Below are positions 19,900 through 29,135 of a DNA stretch of 64,000 nucleotides, one piece after another (the stretch's first letter is position 1; each line of letters begins with the position of its first letter). Source of the stretch: Neisseria weixii (lineage in GTDB: Bacteria > Pseudomonadota > Gammaproteobacteria > Burkholderiales > Neisseriaceae); NCBI RefSeq assembly GCF_002327085.1, contig NZ_CP023429.1, positions 496,001-560,000 of the forward strand, read 5' to 3'. Under the pieces are notes generated by a model. That model saw nothing but the letters and a program-made list of their open reading frames with translations. It was not told where the DNA came from and searched no databases. Position numbers and translations under genes: made by a program.

Positions 19900-20039
19900 G
19901 AGACCTTTGCAAATCCCTATTTGGGGCACATTTCTTCGTTGCGCGCTGCTGGAAAGCTTGCCTATCTTCAATATGTTTTTGCTTTCTGTGCTGCTACAAT
20001 TTTGAACTGCACTTAAATCTAGGGTTCTGCAAAGGTCTC
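19900..20039 (+). repeat. 143-bp interspersed repeat, copy B (140 bp)
   Basis: It runs from GAGACCTTTGCAAA to TGCAAAGGTCTC, with the same core as copy A. It starts seven bases after the nosX stop and ends just before pgaD's stop, so it fills the gap between converging nosX and pgaD. Confidence 0.85.
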
Positions 20040-20056
20040 GGCCCTTTTGTCTGATA

Positions 20057-20395
20057 TCAAGCCCGGTGATTTTCAGACGCCGCGAATACATCTTCCAGAT
20101 TGTCTTCGCGGCGCTTGTGATCCATGCGGTATTTTACCAAAATGCTCCATGCCTGCAAAATCACCAGTTGCGATAACACAATCACTAAAGCGGCACGGAA
20201 GATGTCCCACAAGGTCCAGCCGGCGACCAGTGGCTGCATAAACAGCGTGTGATGATCGTCGATTATCAAATAAGCAGCCAATGCCCATAAGCTCCAAATC
20301 ACCATAAAAGCCAATATGCTTTTGGTAGTGATGCTCAGCGAGCGGCGCTTGGCTTTGCGGATAATCATTTGTTCGCGTAAGTTTGCGTTATACAT
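20057..20395 (-). CDS. pgaD: PgaD-like PNAG synthase accessory membrane protein
   Basis: PgaD binds PgaC and helps polymerise and export PNAG across the inner membrane. The 112-residue protein has a basic N-terminus (IIRKAKRRS), two hydrophobic segments near residues 28-48 and 65-90, and a charged C-terminus, as in other PgaD proteins. I start at ATG 20395 (MYNANLREQ), since the earlier frame start overlaps pgaC. It is last in the pgaABCD order, 16 bases after pgaC. Confidence 0.85.
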   Translation of the reverse strand: MYNANLREQMIIRKAKRRSLSITTKSILAFMVIWSLWALAAYLIIDDHHTLFMQPLVAGWTLWDIFRAALVIVLSQLVILQAWSILVKYRMDHKRREDNLEDVFAASENHRA

Positions 20396-20411
20396 TTGCT
20401 TCTCCTTTAAG

Positions 20412-21629
20412 TTATTGAATGCCGCGGTCAGGGCTGACCCAAGTCGCTTGGCGGGTTTTGTCACGGAACACGGCTTTCGGGAAACCGTGAATCAAGGTAA
20501 TACTGTTGAGCAACCAAAAAGCGTAGGGATACCAGATACAGCTGATAAAGTAGCGGAACAAATTGCCTTCGTAGCGGCTGTCGATATAGAGGCTGATCGA
20601 AAATTGCAGTAAAAAGGCCATAAAAGTGGCTAAACTGCCAACTTTGAAGAAGGTTAAATCCGCTGTGCCCATCACCATTTCGGCAATGCTGAAAATAGAA
20701 AAGGCCAGCAGCGAATAGGCCCAAATCAAGGTCACGAAATATTCAAAATAAAGCGGCCACAGGCGGATGTTTTTTGCTTTCCAGATTTCGCTGCTGTATT
20801 TCAAAATCACTTCCGCGCCACCTTGAGCCCAGCGCAAGCGCTGTTTGTAGAGGCCGCGTAGGGTTTCTGGCATTAAGACCCAACATAAGGCGCGAGGTTC
20901 ATAAATAATTTCATAGCCTGAAGTCTGCGTTTTCCAGCTGATGTCGATGTCGTCGGTAATCATGTTTTCGCTCCAGCCACCGATTTGCCGCCAAGTGTCT
21001 TTGCGAATGCACATAATTACGCCGGATACGGTAAACAGTGTGCCGGCCATGCTTTGCGAGCGTTTGATTAAGCCGATAATCGAGCTGAATTCTGCTACTT
21101 GCAGCTTGCCCAATACGGTACTGCGGTTGCGCACGCGCGGATTACCGGTCATGGCGCCGACATCGGGATTGTTTTCCAGCGTATCGACAATGTATTCCAG
21201 CGCGTTGTAATCCAAAACCGCATCGCCGTCGATCCCGACAATGTATTTGCCGAGAGCATGTTTTGCACCGTTGTTCATCGCTGATGCTTTGCCGCCGTTT
21301 TTCTGATCAACCACTTTGATGCGCTCGGAAACATTGCCCCAGCGTTGCAGGATTTTCAGTGTGTCGTCTTTGCTGCCGTCGTTGATGAACACCAATTCAT
21401 AATTGGGATAGGTGAGTCTCAGCAGGTGGGGAATCGATTCGTCCAGATTACCGGCTTCGTTGTAGCAGGGAATCAATACGCTGACCATCGGCGCATCTTC
21501 ATCAAAAACGGGTTTGTCGCCGCTGCGTTCCCACACTAGGAAATACAGCATACCGGAGATGGTCCAGTAAACGGCCATGATGCCCGGATAGAGTATGACA
21601 AAAATGGCGAGATATTCGTACCAATTCAT
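20412..21629 (-). CDS. pgaC: PgaC-type poly-beta-1,6-N-acetylglucosamine synthase
   Basis: The 405-residue GT2-family synthase builds PNAG from UDP-GlcNAc in the inner membrane. An N-terminal membrane helix precedes the catalytic domain with VSVLIPCYNEAG, FINDGSKDDT, the DGD metal motif (residues 134-136), TDDIDISW and QRLRWAQGG (263-267). C-terminal membrane helices follow. The start is ATG 21629 (MNWYEYLAIF), and the 13 extra residues of the longest frame are not typical. It lies between pgaB and pgaD. Confidence 0.94.
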   Translation of the reverse strand: MNWYEYLAIFVILYPGIMAVYWTISGMLYFLVWERSGDKPVFDEDAPMVSVLIPCYNEAGNLDESIPHLLRLTYPNYELVFINDGSKDDTLKILQRWGNVSERIKVVDQKNGGKASAMNNGAKHALGKYIVGIDGDAVLDYNALEYIVDTLENNPDVGAMTGNPRVRNRSTVLGKLQVAEFSSIIGLIKRSQSMAGTLFTVSGVIMCIRKDTWRQIGGWSENMITDDIDISWKTQTSGYEIIYEPRALCWVLMPETLRGLYKQRLRWAQGGAEVILKYSSEIWKAKNIRLWPLYFEYFVTLIWAYSLLAFSIFSIAEMVMGTADLTFFKVGSLATFMAFLLQFSISLYIDSRYEGNLFRYFISCIWYPYAFWLLNSITLIHGFPKAVFRDKTRQATWVSPDRGIQ

Positions 21630-21685
21630 GATAATTTCTTTTGTGAGCGTAAAAGCTTCAGGCGGCATAGGGGCCGTCTGAAGGA

Positions 21686-23566
21686 TTATTTGATACCGAA
21701 TACCGGTTTTACTGTTTTCAAATCAGGCTGGTTTTGCACGAAATCATCGCTGAAGGCTGCGCCTTTGAAGTGTGCTTTACGCACCTGCATGATGCGTGCC
21801 GCCAAGTCTTGCGATAAAATCAACTGCTGGCCGTCGTAAGCACGGTTGGGGATGTTGAACACGATTTTGTCGTGCGGCAAATCGGTAGCGCGCAATCCGG
21901 CCAATAAATTGCCCAGCCATGCTTCCGAAACGCCGCCGCGCCATTCTGTAGTCAATGAATACGGCGCTGCGTGTACTACGGTGTGATTGTAATGCCGGGA
22001 AAATTTCGCCAGATTCTGACCGAGCCATACCGGTTTTTCAGACGGCATGGCTGCTTCGGCCCAAATGCTGCGGGCTGTTTTCATTTCGTTGACGCCGTTG
22101 AAGCTGTATTGCAGGGCGGCTTGTTTCAGCATGTCGGAATAGGCAATCAATGCATCGGTTTTGGCTGCATCGCTACCTTTGTCTGCAGCTTCGAATTCGG
22201 TAATGAAACCGTCGCTGCCGAAGGCCAGGCCTTTAAAGCGGCTGTTGAATGCCAAATCTTCGTAAATCTCTTTTACTGCTTGACGGTTTTTCGCGTTGTA
22301 AGGTGACAAACGCTTCACCGCACGGGCATTCAGACGGCCTGTACGCGAATCGGTCAGGTATTCGTAGCCGTCGCCCAAGTCAAACGCCAGCATCGGCATC
22401 CATGCCCTCACTTCTACGTTCGAACGAGCATTGAGCTGCCAAGAGACTTGGCTGAACAAATCGGCCTTCATCTTCAAATGACGGTTGGGGAAATACGCAC
22501 TGTCGGCCGCGCCGTCGCCGTTTTCATCGGTAACGGCCTGCAGATACACGGTTTGGGTGCCTAAAGCACGCATGCGTTCGATTAATTTGTCGTAATTTTG
22601 GTTTTGCCTAATCGGGTCGGCATTGTATAAATCGTCTAGTTTCACATACACCGCGCGCTCGTAGGGCAATGTAAAATATTTGTCTTCCAAATACGATTTC
22701 AGATGGCCTAAAGAAAATTCTTGATCCACCAATGAGCGGCCGATGCTTTGTTCGCCGATGGTGCTGAGTTTTTCATCTTTCAAAGTCATGTCGTTGTGGA
22801 AACCCAATTCGCGGGCAGTTTCCACGGCGGTTTGGGTGAATTGGCCGTATGGCCACACCAATATATCAGGCGTTACGCCGGTGCGCTGTCTGATGATGTC
22901 GCGTGATTTTTTCAAATCGCTGCGGATGCGGGTGCGGTATTCAGACGGCGTTTCATAGCTTTTGTTGCGGTAATTGCCTGGGAAGACGGCGGCAAATTTC
23001 GATCCTCCCGGGTTGCCGGTTTGGCCGCGGTGCATGTCGTGGCTGTGCGAGGCTATTTCAACCAGACCGCTTTGCTGTATTTCGCGCACTTGTTCCCAAG
23101 TAATGAAGGCCGAACGCGGCAGCCTGATGCTGCCGTAATTGATGTAGCCGTCGGCAGGTGTTTCCAGCCATGATGTCACCAGGGCGTAAACGGCCGGATA
23201 ATTGTAGGCCTGCAAAACCGGATAAATGGTGGTGTAGAAGCTGGCGTAGCCGTCGTCAAAAGTGAGCAATACCGGTTTGGCCGGCAATGAACCTTTGCCG
23301 GCACGCGCCGCTTTAATCTGCTTCCAGCTGACCGGTGTGTAGCCGTTGTCGCGCAGCCAGTTGAAATGGGTAATCAAACGCTCAACGGTGATGGTTTGCG
23401 GAAAATAAGTGCGGCGCACGTCTTGCGGCATATTAGCGGGAAAAGGCGGTTTGCTCTGGTCGATGACGTCGTGATAACAAATCACGCCGTATTTCACATC
23501 AGCCGCTGCCCACGCGGAAGGCAGGGCAAAGGCGCATAAAAGCGGGAATAAAATGCGTTGTTTCAT
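21686..23566 (-). CDS. pgaB: PgaB-type PNAG N-deacetylase, predicted soluble rather than lipoprotein
   Basis: PgaB removes some acetyl groups from PNAG so that it can be exported. The 626-residue protein starts at ATG 23566 behind AAGGAAG and has a signal peptide ending in SAWA. The polysaccharide deacetylase domain has CYHDV, LTFDDGY (Asp104-Asp105), SHSHDMH near 173-179 and WPYGQF. A second half from about residue 310 corresponds to the C-terminal hydrolase-like domain. Escherichia coli PgaB is an outer-membrane lipoprotein, but no lipobox cysteine is present here. The longest frame would begin one codon earlier at a TTG. Confidence 0.93.
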   Translation of the reverse strand: MKQRILFPLLCAFALPSAWAAADVKYGVICYHDVIDQSKPPFPANMPQDVRRTYFPQTITVERLITHFNWLRDNGYTPVSWKQIKAARAGKGSLPAKPVLLTFDDGYASFYTTIYPVLQAYNYPAVYALVTSWLETPADGYINYGSIRLPRSAFITWEQVREIQQSGLVEIASHSHDMHRGQTGNPGGSKFAAVFPGNYRNKSYETPSEYRTRIRSDLKKSRDIIRQRTGVTPDILVWPYGQFTQTAVETARELGFHNDMTLKDEKLSTIGEQSIGRSLVDQEFSLGHLKSYLEDKYFTLPYERAVYVKLDDLYNADPIRQNQNYDKLIERMRALGTQTVYLQAVTDENGDGAADSAYFPNRHLKMKADLFSQVSWQLNARSNVEVRAWMPMLAFDLGDGYEYLTDSRTGRLNARAVKRLSPYNAKNRQAVKEIYEDLAFNSRFKGLAFGSDGFITEFEAADKGSDAAKTDALIAYSDMLKQAALQYSFNGVNEMKTARSIWAEAAMPSEKPVWLGQNLAKFSRHYNHTVVHAAPYSLTTEWRGGVSEAWLGNLLAGLRATDLPHDKIVFNIPNRAYDGQQLILSQDLAARIMQVRKAHFKGAAFSDDFVQNQPDLKTVKPVFGIK

Positions 23567-23722
23567 CAAAATCTTCCTTGCTGGTTGATCCCCCCGCCCG
23601 TCAGGGTGGTAGAATCAGGATTTATCCGGAAGAGGTATAACCTCTTCCTAATCAGGGCAACACAGGGCTGCGCTTTATGTGCAGTCCTGCGTGTTGAAAC
23701 ATTTATTAATGGGGAATGTTGT

Positions 23723-23757
23723 TTCAGACGGCCTATCGTATAAACAGGCCGTCTGAA
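23723..23757 (-). repeat. Inverted DUS pair between pgaA and pgaB
   Basis: TTCAGACGGCCT (23723-23734) faces AGGCCGTCTGAA (23746-23757) just beyond the pgaA stop. It may attenuate transcription from pgaA into pgaBCD. The remaining 156 bases before pgaB show no gene. Confidence 0.7.
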
Positions 23758-23763
23758 CATCGC

Positions 23764-26169
23764 TTATTTAAATTTTACATTTAGGCCGATGCTGCCGAAG
23801 TTTTGGTATTCGGGTTTTCCATCGTATATGGCTTGGCGGCGGCCGACTTCGTAACTGAGATTGAGTTTTCTGCCCAATTGCCAATCGTGGCCGTATTTCA
23901 GCAGCCAAGTATTTTCAGCATTTTCGCCTGCCTGCCAGTAGCGGCCGGCACCGGCGCTGACGGTTTGCTGCAATTGGATGCGGTTGTCAAACGGTTGGCT
24001 GTGAGACAAGGAGAGCGTGCCGCTCAGGCTTTTGCTGTTTTTCGGGTTGTAGTAGTGCGCTTCGGGGATGTCTTTGTTGCTGCTGTAATCTGCCCGCAAT
24101 GAGCTGGAAAGTTTCCAGCGGTTGTATTGGTAGAGATTATTGGAAAGCCATGCGTAAGCGGTTTTGCGCAGGTTGCCGTCGTCAAAATCCATCACGCCCG
24201 CACCAATACCCATACGTAGGTTGGCAGAGTGGGTGTAATTTGCGCCTATGCTGTATTCATTGGCATACACATCTTGATTCAAGGCTTTGGTCGGCGTATC
24301 GGCGCTGTTGTAGGCAGCGTTGGCATTCAGGCTCAAGCGGCTGTCTAAGCGATAGTCCACACCGGCTTTGACATAGGCTTTTTTATCCAGATTCACGCCA
24401 TGACCGGCTTCGATGTTGATCGTGGCCGGATAAGCGCTGACTTCCGCACCGACACCGATACGGCCGGCACGCAACGGTTCGCCGTGGTTGGGTACATAAG
24501 CGGTTTGCTCGGCCACATAAGCGCGGTGGCCTTTGTCGCTGCGTTGGCTATACAGCGTGGCGTTTTGCCCCCATTCGATTTTTTCAGACGGCGAGGTGGC
24601 TTTCATGGCATTGGCGTTGATGCTCAAAGCCGGTGCGCGTGCTTGGTCGTAATCTCGGAAAAAGCTTTGATAGCTTAAATTGTTGCGGCTGACGTTTTGC
24701 ACGGTTTGATCCACTTTGCGCCAATTGCCGCTGGCCATCTGCATGGAAGCGGTTTTGCTTTTCACCCAGTCTTGCGATTCAGGCGATAAAAATTCCTGCG
24801 CGCGGTTGAACCACATTTCGGCTTCTTCTGCATGGCCGTTCCAGTAGGCCAGTTCGCCGCGCAAAACTTGCGCCCACGGGTCGGCCGGATATTCGGCAAT
24901 CCAGGCATCCATTTCTTTAATGGCTTTATTGATATCGCCGCCCCATGCATCCAAACGCGCATTCCAGAAATACCGTTTGTTGTAATACGGATTGCTGATG
25001 TGGACGGTGCGGGTGAAATCGAGCTTGGTGCGTTCGGCGGGCCAATTCAGGATTTGCGCACGCGCTTTGTCGTAATAGCCCAAATCTGCATACGCACCGA
25101 TTAAGGACTCGTTTAATTCATCGCTGATTTTATTGTTCTGCGCCATTTCGGTGTCTGCCGCAGTTTGATAGATTTTGCTGGCTTTATGCGGGCTGGCGGT
25201 TTCGGTTAAGGCTTTGGCGTAGTAGGCATCGACATAAGCCGGCTGCTTGCCCAGTTTGGCCAAGCGGCGGTAATCGCTAACGGCTTCTTCCGGTTTGCCG
25301 GTGGCGGTAGATGCTGCCAAGCGGTCACGCAGTGCGCTGGTGTGTAACTCACTACCGAACTCGGTGGCGTTCATGATGTCGGTCAGCTCGCGATAGGCTT
25401 GTTTGAGCTGCTCTTGATCGGAGATTTCCAACGCACCGCGCAGGCGTGAAGCGGCTGCATTTTTTTGTCCCCACAATTTGTCGGTTTGGGTGAAATATTG
25501 CGGAAATTCTTTGATCAAACGCTCCTGCACAGGGTATGCCCTCATTTTGGCAGCCAGGCGGTAAGTTTGTAAAACTGTTTCTTTATCGGCTCCCGCGCTC
25601 ATGCGTTTGCCCAGAATACTTAACTGCTCGGTTTGCGATTGGGTTTGGCTGTTGAGGTATTCGGCTGCTGCTTGAATATCACCGTCATCACCGAAGCGGC
25701 GGCGGTATTCTTTAATATCGGCTGTGGCCTGTTGCTGCCGGCCTTGGTCGGCCGCTACTAAGGCACTGCCGAGAAAGCCGATTTTTTGGTCTGGAAAACG
25801 GGTTTGCAGCGTACGGTAAAACTTGGCCGCTTGATCGAATTTTTTATTGTCGCGGGCGGCTTTGGCTAAGTTTTCCAATTCATCGGCTGCCAGTTCGGAC
25901 GGCATGCAATCGGCGCATATGGCCAAGGCTTCTTCGCGCTGGCCGCCGCGTATCAGCAAGGCAATCAAATCGGCACGCACGGCCGGATTATTGGTTTCGC
26001 GATAAAGCTGCTGCAAAGCATCAACGGCTTCAATGCGTTGCGCTTCACTGGCGCGCGAGTAGGCAACCCAATGCTCGCGTTCGGCATCAATGTTTTGGGC
26101 ATAGGAAACGACAGGCACGGAAAAACCGGCCGTCGCCACCAATAAAGAGAGTGGACGGGTAATGTTCAT
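23764..26169 (-). CDS. pgaA: PgaA-type outer-membrane PNAG export porin
   Basis: The 801-residue protein has a signal peptide ending near SYAQ, a long alpha-helical tetratricopeptide-like region (to about residue 510), and a C-terminal beta-barrel of alternating polar and hydrophobic strands ending in GSIGLNVKFK. PgaA's TPR part guides the polymer and the barrel releases it from the cell. It is the first gene of pgaABCD on the minus strand. The upstream region 26170-26399 is AT-rich, without a clear operator. Confidence 0.9.
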   Translation of the reverse strand: MNITRPLSLLVATAGFSVPVVSYAQNIDAEREHWVAYSRASEAQRIEAVDALQQLYRETNNPAVRADLIALLIRGGQREEALAICADCMPSELAADELENLAKAARDNKKFDQAAKFYRTLQTRFPDQKIGFLGSALVAADQGRQQQATADIKEYRRRFGDDGDIQAAAEYLNSQTQSQTEQLSILGKRMSAGADKETVLQTYRLAAKMRAYPVQERLIKEFPQYFTQTDKLWGQKNAAASRLRGALEISDQEQLKQAYRELTDIMNATEFGSELHTSALRDRLAASTATGKPEEAVSDYRRLAKLGKQPAYVDAYYAKALTETASPHKASKIYQTAADTEMAQNNKISDELNESLIGAYADLGYYDKARAQILNWPAERTKLDFTRTVHISNPYYNKRYFWNARLDAWGGDINKAIKEMDAWIAEYPADPWAQVLRGELAYWNGHAEEAEMWFNRAQEFLSPESQDWVKSKTASMQMASGNWRKVDQTVQNVSRNNLSYQSFFRDYDQARAPALSINANAMKATSPSEKIEWGQNATLYSQRSDKGHRAYVAEQTAYVPNHGEPLRAGRIGVGAEVSAYPATINIEAGHGVNLDKKAYVKAGVDYRLDSRLSLNANAAYNSADTPTKALNQDVYANEYSIGANYTHSANLRMGIGAGVMDFDDGNLRKTAYAWLSNNLYQYNRWKLSSSLRADYSSNKDIPEAHYYNPKNSKSLSGTLSLSHSQPFDNRIQLQQTVSAGAGRYWQAGENAENTWLLKYGHDWQLGRKLNLSYEVGRRQAIYDGKPEYQNFGSIGLNVKFK

Positions 26170-26399
26170 TGTTAAATTATCAAACTGACGGCCGCCATGA
26201 TGGCGGTAGTGTGAAAGGATGAGTACGTTTCGAAGAATGTGTTTGAATGTATATGGAATATACAGGATTATTATGTTGGTTGGTGTGATTTTAATGTATT
26301 AGAGTTATGTTTCAGTTTGTAATATTTTAGCGGTTAATATTTTGACTAAGCGGATAAACCGTTTCGGTGGAAATAGTTTTAAGAGATAATGGAAAAAAG

Positions 26400-26422
26400 A
26401 GGCCGTCTGAAACAGACGGCCT
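26400..26422. terminator. Tight DUS hairpin downstream of the isochorismatase-like gene
   Basis: AGGCCGTCTG and CAGACGGCCT pair across a three-base loop. It stands between the divergent start of pgaA and the stop at 26457. Confidence 0.7.
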
Positions 26423-26456
26423 GAAAACTCTTGCAGCTGGGAGTGTTAGCAAGAGA

Positions 26457-27102
26457 CTACGACACTTTTAATAAGGCGTTCAAAGAAAGGGATTCCGTTA
26501 AACACGGAATTTCTGCAGAATGTGTGGCTACAGTAATACCTTGCTCGCGCAAATCGCGGATGGCTTTGAGGGTGGTTTCCGGCGTATAGCCGCAGCCTGC
26601 ACTTAAATTCACGATGACGTGTAAGCGGTGGCTGTAGTATCTTAATTGTTGTGCGGTATGGGTTACCGCATCTTCGGTGGCCAAGCCGCCGATAATCACG
26701 GTATCAGCGCTGTTTTTGCGCAACCATTCCAATAAGCCTGTGCTGACCAATTCACTGGTATCGTGAAAGCATACCCCGTGACGGTAATCGCCGTCGGTCT
26801 CGATCACATGGTCGTAATCGGCAGGGCTGGGCAAACCGGTGAACAGATGATTGCGACGGCAGTTGTCTCGGTTTTGGCTGAATACTAAGCCGCTGCGATT
26901 AAGCGGGGCTTCTATGCATTCTTGACAAAATACACCGGCGGTCGAGCCGACATTTTCAATCAAAACGCGCTTATCGGCAAAACGCGCTTGGCGGTTTAAT
27001 TCGTCCACGATGTATTCCGGATGGTGCAGAAAACGGTTTTCGTTTGCTGCCATGCAGGAAAAACGATATTGCGGCTGGATTATCGATAGCAATAGTCGTC
27101 AT
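26457..27102 (-). pseudogene. Isochorismatase/nicotinamidase-like hydrolase with a 5' frameshift
   Basis: The strong ribosome site AGGAG and ATG at 27102 open MTTIAID, but the remainder of the fold (IQPQYRF, DELNRQARFADKRVL, VIIGGLATEDAVTHTA) lies one base out of frame. Removing one base at plus-strand TT 27080-27081 rejoins a 214-residue protein. The fold is that of cysteine hydrolases of the isochorismatase/nicotinamidase group, with the early D-x-Q motif. The nucleophile position reads EDAV where nicotinamidases have DYCV, so the catalytic Cys is absent and the substrate is unknown. It may be a read error or a real inactivation. Confidence 0.65.
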
Positions 27103-27406
27103 GATATTTCTCCTAATGTTGTCATCGGGTTGCCCGTCATCAATAATCAAGTTTGGATAAGTGGTTTTAAAATCGGATAATCGGCTAATACTTGATAGAC
27201 GGTATAATATCAGGATAAGCGTAATATTGCTAGAAAATATTTAGTAGATTGAAATAATATATTTAGTGAGTATTGAAGGATGGAATGAATTGAGCTTTTG
27301 AAATAGAATTTATGCCAAATAAATCAATCTATTGCAATCAAAATGGCCGCGGTTTGTTTTAATGAAGACAGAATATTTTTATGCTGAAAAAATAACAAAA
27401 TGAGAC

Positions 27407-27446
27407 AAAAAGGCCGTCTGAAAGCAATGTTTTCAGACGGCCTTTT
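27407..27446 (-). terminator. DUS hairpin terminator of the sodium symporter gene
   Basis: AAAAGGCCGTCTGAAA (27407-27422) and its complement (27431-27446) form a 16-bp stem with A/T-rich outer ends, 32 bases beyond the stop at 27479. The rest of 27103-27406 is AT-rich, with no gene or clear signal beyond the ribosome site noted for the neighbour. Confidence 0.85.
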
Positions 27447-27478
27447 ACCTGTTGAGGACTTAAAAAGGGGGCGGCTGC

Positions 27479-28816
27479 TTAAATCCAGCTCAATGTATTG
27501 ATGAAGACTATAAGAATGGCAATCGGAGCCAGGAAACGCAGCGTGTTGAGCCACAAATGAATCACGGTTTGGGGTATGGTGCTGCCTTCGCTGATGTTTG
27601 CCAAAACTGATTGTTTGTTGCGTACCCAGCCGGTAAAAATGGCCACGCTCAACGCACCAATCGGCATGATGATGGCGGAAATCATGTAATCCCATAAATC
27701 AAAAACGGTTTTGCCGAATACTTTAAATTCGTCCAATACGCCAAACGATAAGGCTGAAGGAATACCGACGATGAAAATCGCTACGCCGATTAGCCAAGTG
27801 CGGCTTTGTCGTTTGCTTTCGTCTTGGCGGATAGTGGCGGCAATCACGGTTTCCAACATAGAGAATGCCGAAGTGAGCGTGGCAAATACCACCAGCAGCA
27901 TAAACACGGCAAAAAGTATGGTGCCGAACGGAATTTTCATAAATACCGCAGGCAATACGATAAAGATTAGGCCCGGGCCTTGTGACGGTTCAAAGCCAAA
28001 CGCAAACACTGCCGGAAAAATGACCAAACCCGCCAGTATCGATACCAATAAGTTCATCCACATGATGCTGTTGCCCGAGCGGAACAAATCCTGCTTTTTG
28101 CTCAGGTAAGATGCATAAGTAATCATGGTCGATACGCCGATGCTCAGTGCGAAAAATGCCTGACCCAACGCCATCAGCATAGTTTGCGGTGTGAAGTAAG
28201 ACCAATCGGGCTTAAGTAAAAACGATACGCCTTGCATTGCATTGGGCAGGGTCATCGAACGGATGGCCAATACGATAAACAACACAAACAAAGCAGGCAT
28301 CAGATAGCGGTTGGCTTTTTCAATGCCGCCTGAAATGCCGCCTTTTACTACCCAAATCGTCAACAGCATAAATAAGCCCTGATAAAATAATACGCTCCAA
28401 GGGGTGGCGATGGTGGCCCCGAACAAAGTCTCGAAATCGGCATTAGGATGAATCTGGCCGCTAAACGCGTGCACCACGTAGTTCAGCACCCAACCGCCGA
28501 CAACACTGTAAAACGACAGCAGCACGAAACACGCCGCCACACCCATGCGCCCTACCCACGGCCATTGCGAACCGGGCGCCAGCGTTTTGAACGCATCGAC
28601 TGCGTTTTTACCGCTAGTACGGCCGATATAAAACTCAGCCAATTGCACCGGCAAGGCAACTAAGATGGTAAACAGCAAAAACAATAAAAAGAACACGGCA
28701 CCGCCATTGGTGCCGGCGGTGTAAGGGAATTTCCAAATCGCGCCCAAACCAATCGCCGAACCGGCAGCGGAAAGGATAAAGCCCAGTTTGGATGACCAAG
28801 AAGCAGGAGTATTCAT
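27479..28816 (-). CDS. Neurotransmitter:sodium symporter (NSS) family transporter
   Basis: The 445-residue inner-membrane protein has about eleven to twelve hydrophobic helices. The N-terminus WSSKLGFILSAAGSAIGLG with NIWKFPY-like AIWKFPYTAGTNGG is the NSS signature that forms the sodium and substrate site in helix 1. Bacterial members take up amino acids such as tryptophan or tyrosine with sodium, but the substrate here is not readable. It is a single gene with its own DUS terminator. Confidence 0.92.
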   Translation of the reverse strand: MNTPASWSSKLGFILSAAGSAIGLGAIWKFPYTAGTNGGAVFFLLFLLFTILVALPVQLAEFYIGRTSGKNAVDAFKTLAPGSQWPWVGRMGVAACFVLLSFYSVVGGWVLNYVVHAFSGQIHPNADFETLFGATIATPWSVLFYQGLFMLLTIWVVKGGISGGIEKANRYLMPALFVLFIVLAIRSMTLPNAMQGVSFLLKPDWSYFTPQTMLMALGQAFFALSIGVSTMITYASYLSKKQDLFRSGNSIMWMNLLVSILAGLVIFPAVFAFGFEPSQGPGLIFIVLPAVFMKIPFGTILFAVFMLLVVFATLTSAFSMLETVIAATIRQDESKRQSRTWLIGVAIFIVGIPSALSFGVLDEFKVFGKTVFDLWDYMISAIIMPIGALSVAIFTGWVRNKQSVLANISEGSTIPQTVIHLWLNTLRFLAPIAILIVFINTLSWI

Positions 28817-29069
28817 AAATGTATCGAAATGTAAAAAATAATGGTTGATTGTAACAAAGCTGTTATGCAGATTGCAGCGGTTGAAGGCGCGAGTTAGTGA
28901 TTAAGCATACAAGATGCGAATAACAGATAGTATAGGGTGGAAACCATCAAAATTTTTTAAAAGAGAAGAATTAACAAGAAGAAAATAGTTGAAAATAGAA
29001 ATATTATGCCGTCTGAAACTGGAATATCATCTTGGCGTATCAATTTTTCAAACAGGTCTCAGTGCCGTC

Positions 29070-29097
29070 TTGGAAAGCTTGGGAAAGCTGCTACAAT
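29070..29097 (+). promoter_or_regulatory. Likely promoter of the calcium/sodium antiporter gene
   Basis: TTGGAA (29070-29075) and TACAAT (29092-29097) are 16 bases apart, about 38 bases before the start codon. The rest of the 28817-29069 gap has one AT-dialect DUS near 28998 and no gene. Confidence 0.5.
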
Positions 29098-29135
29098 AGC
29101 CTCCTTTCAAAACACACCTAAACACAAGGAAAATA

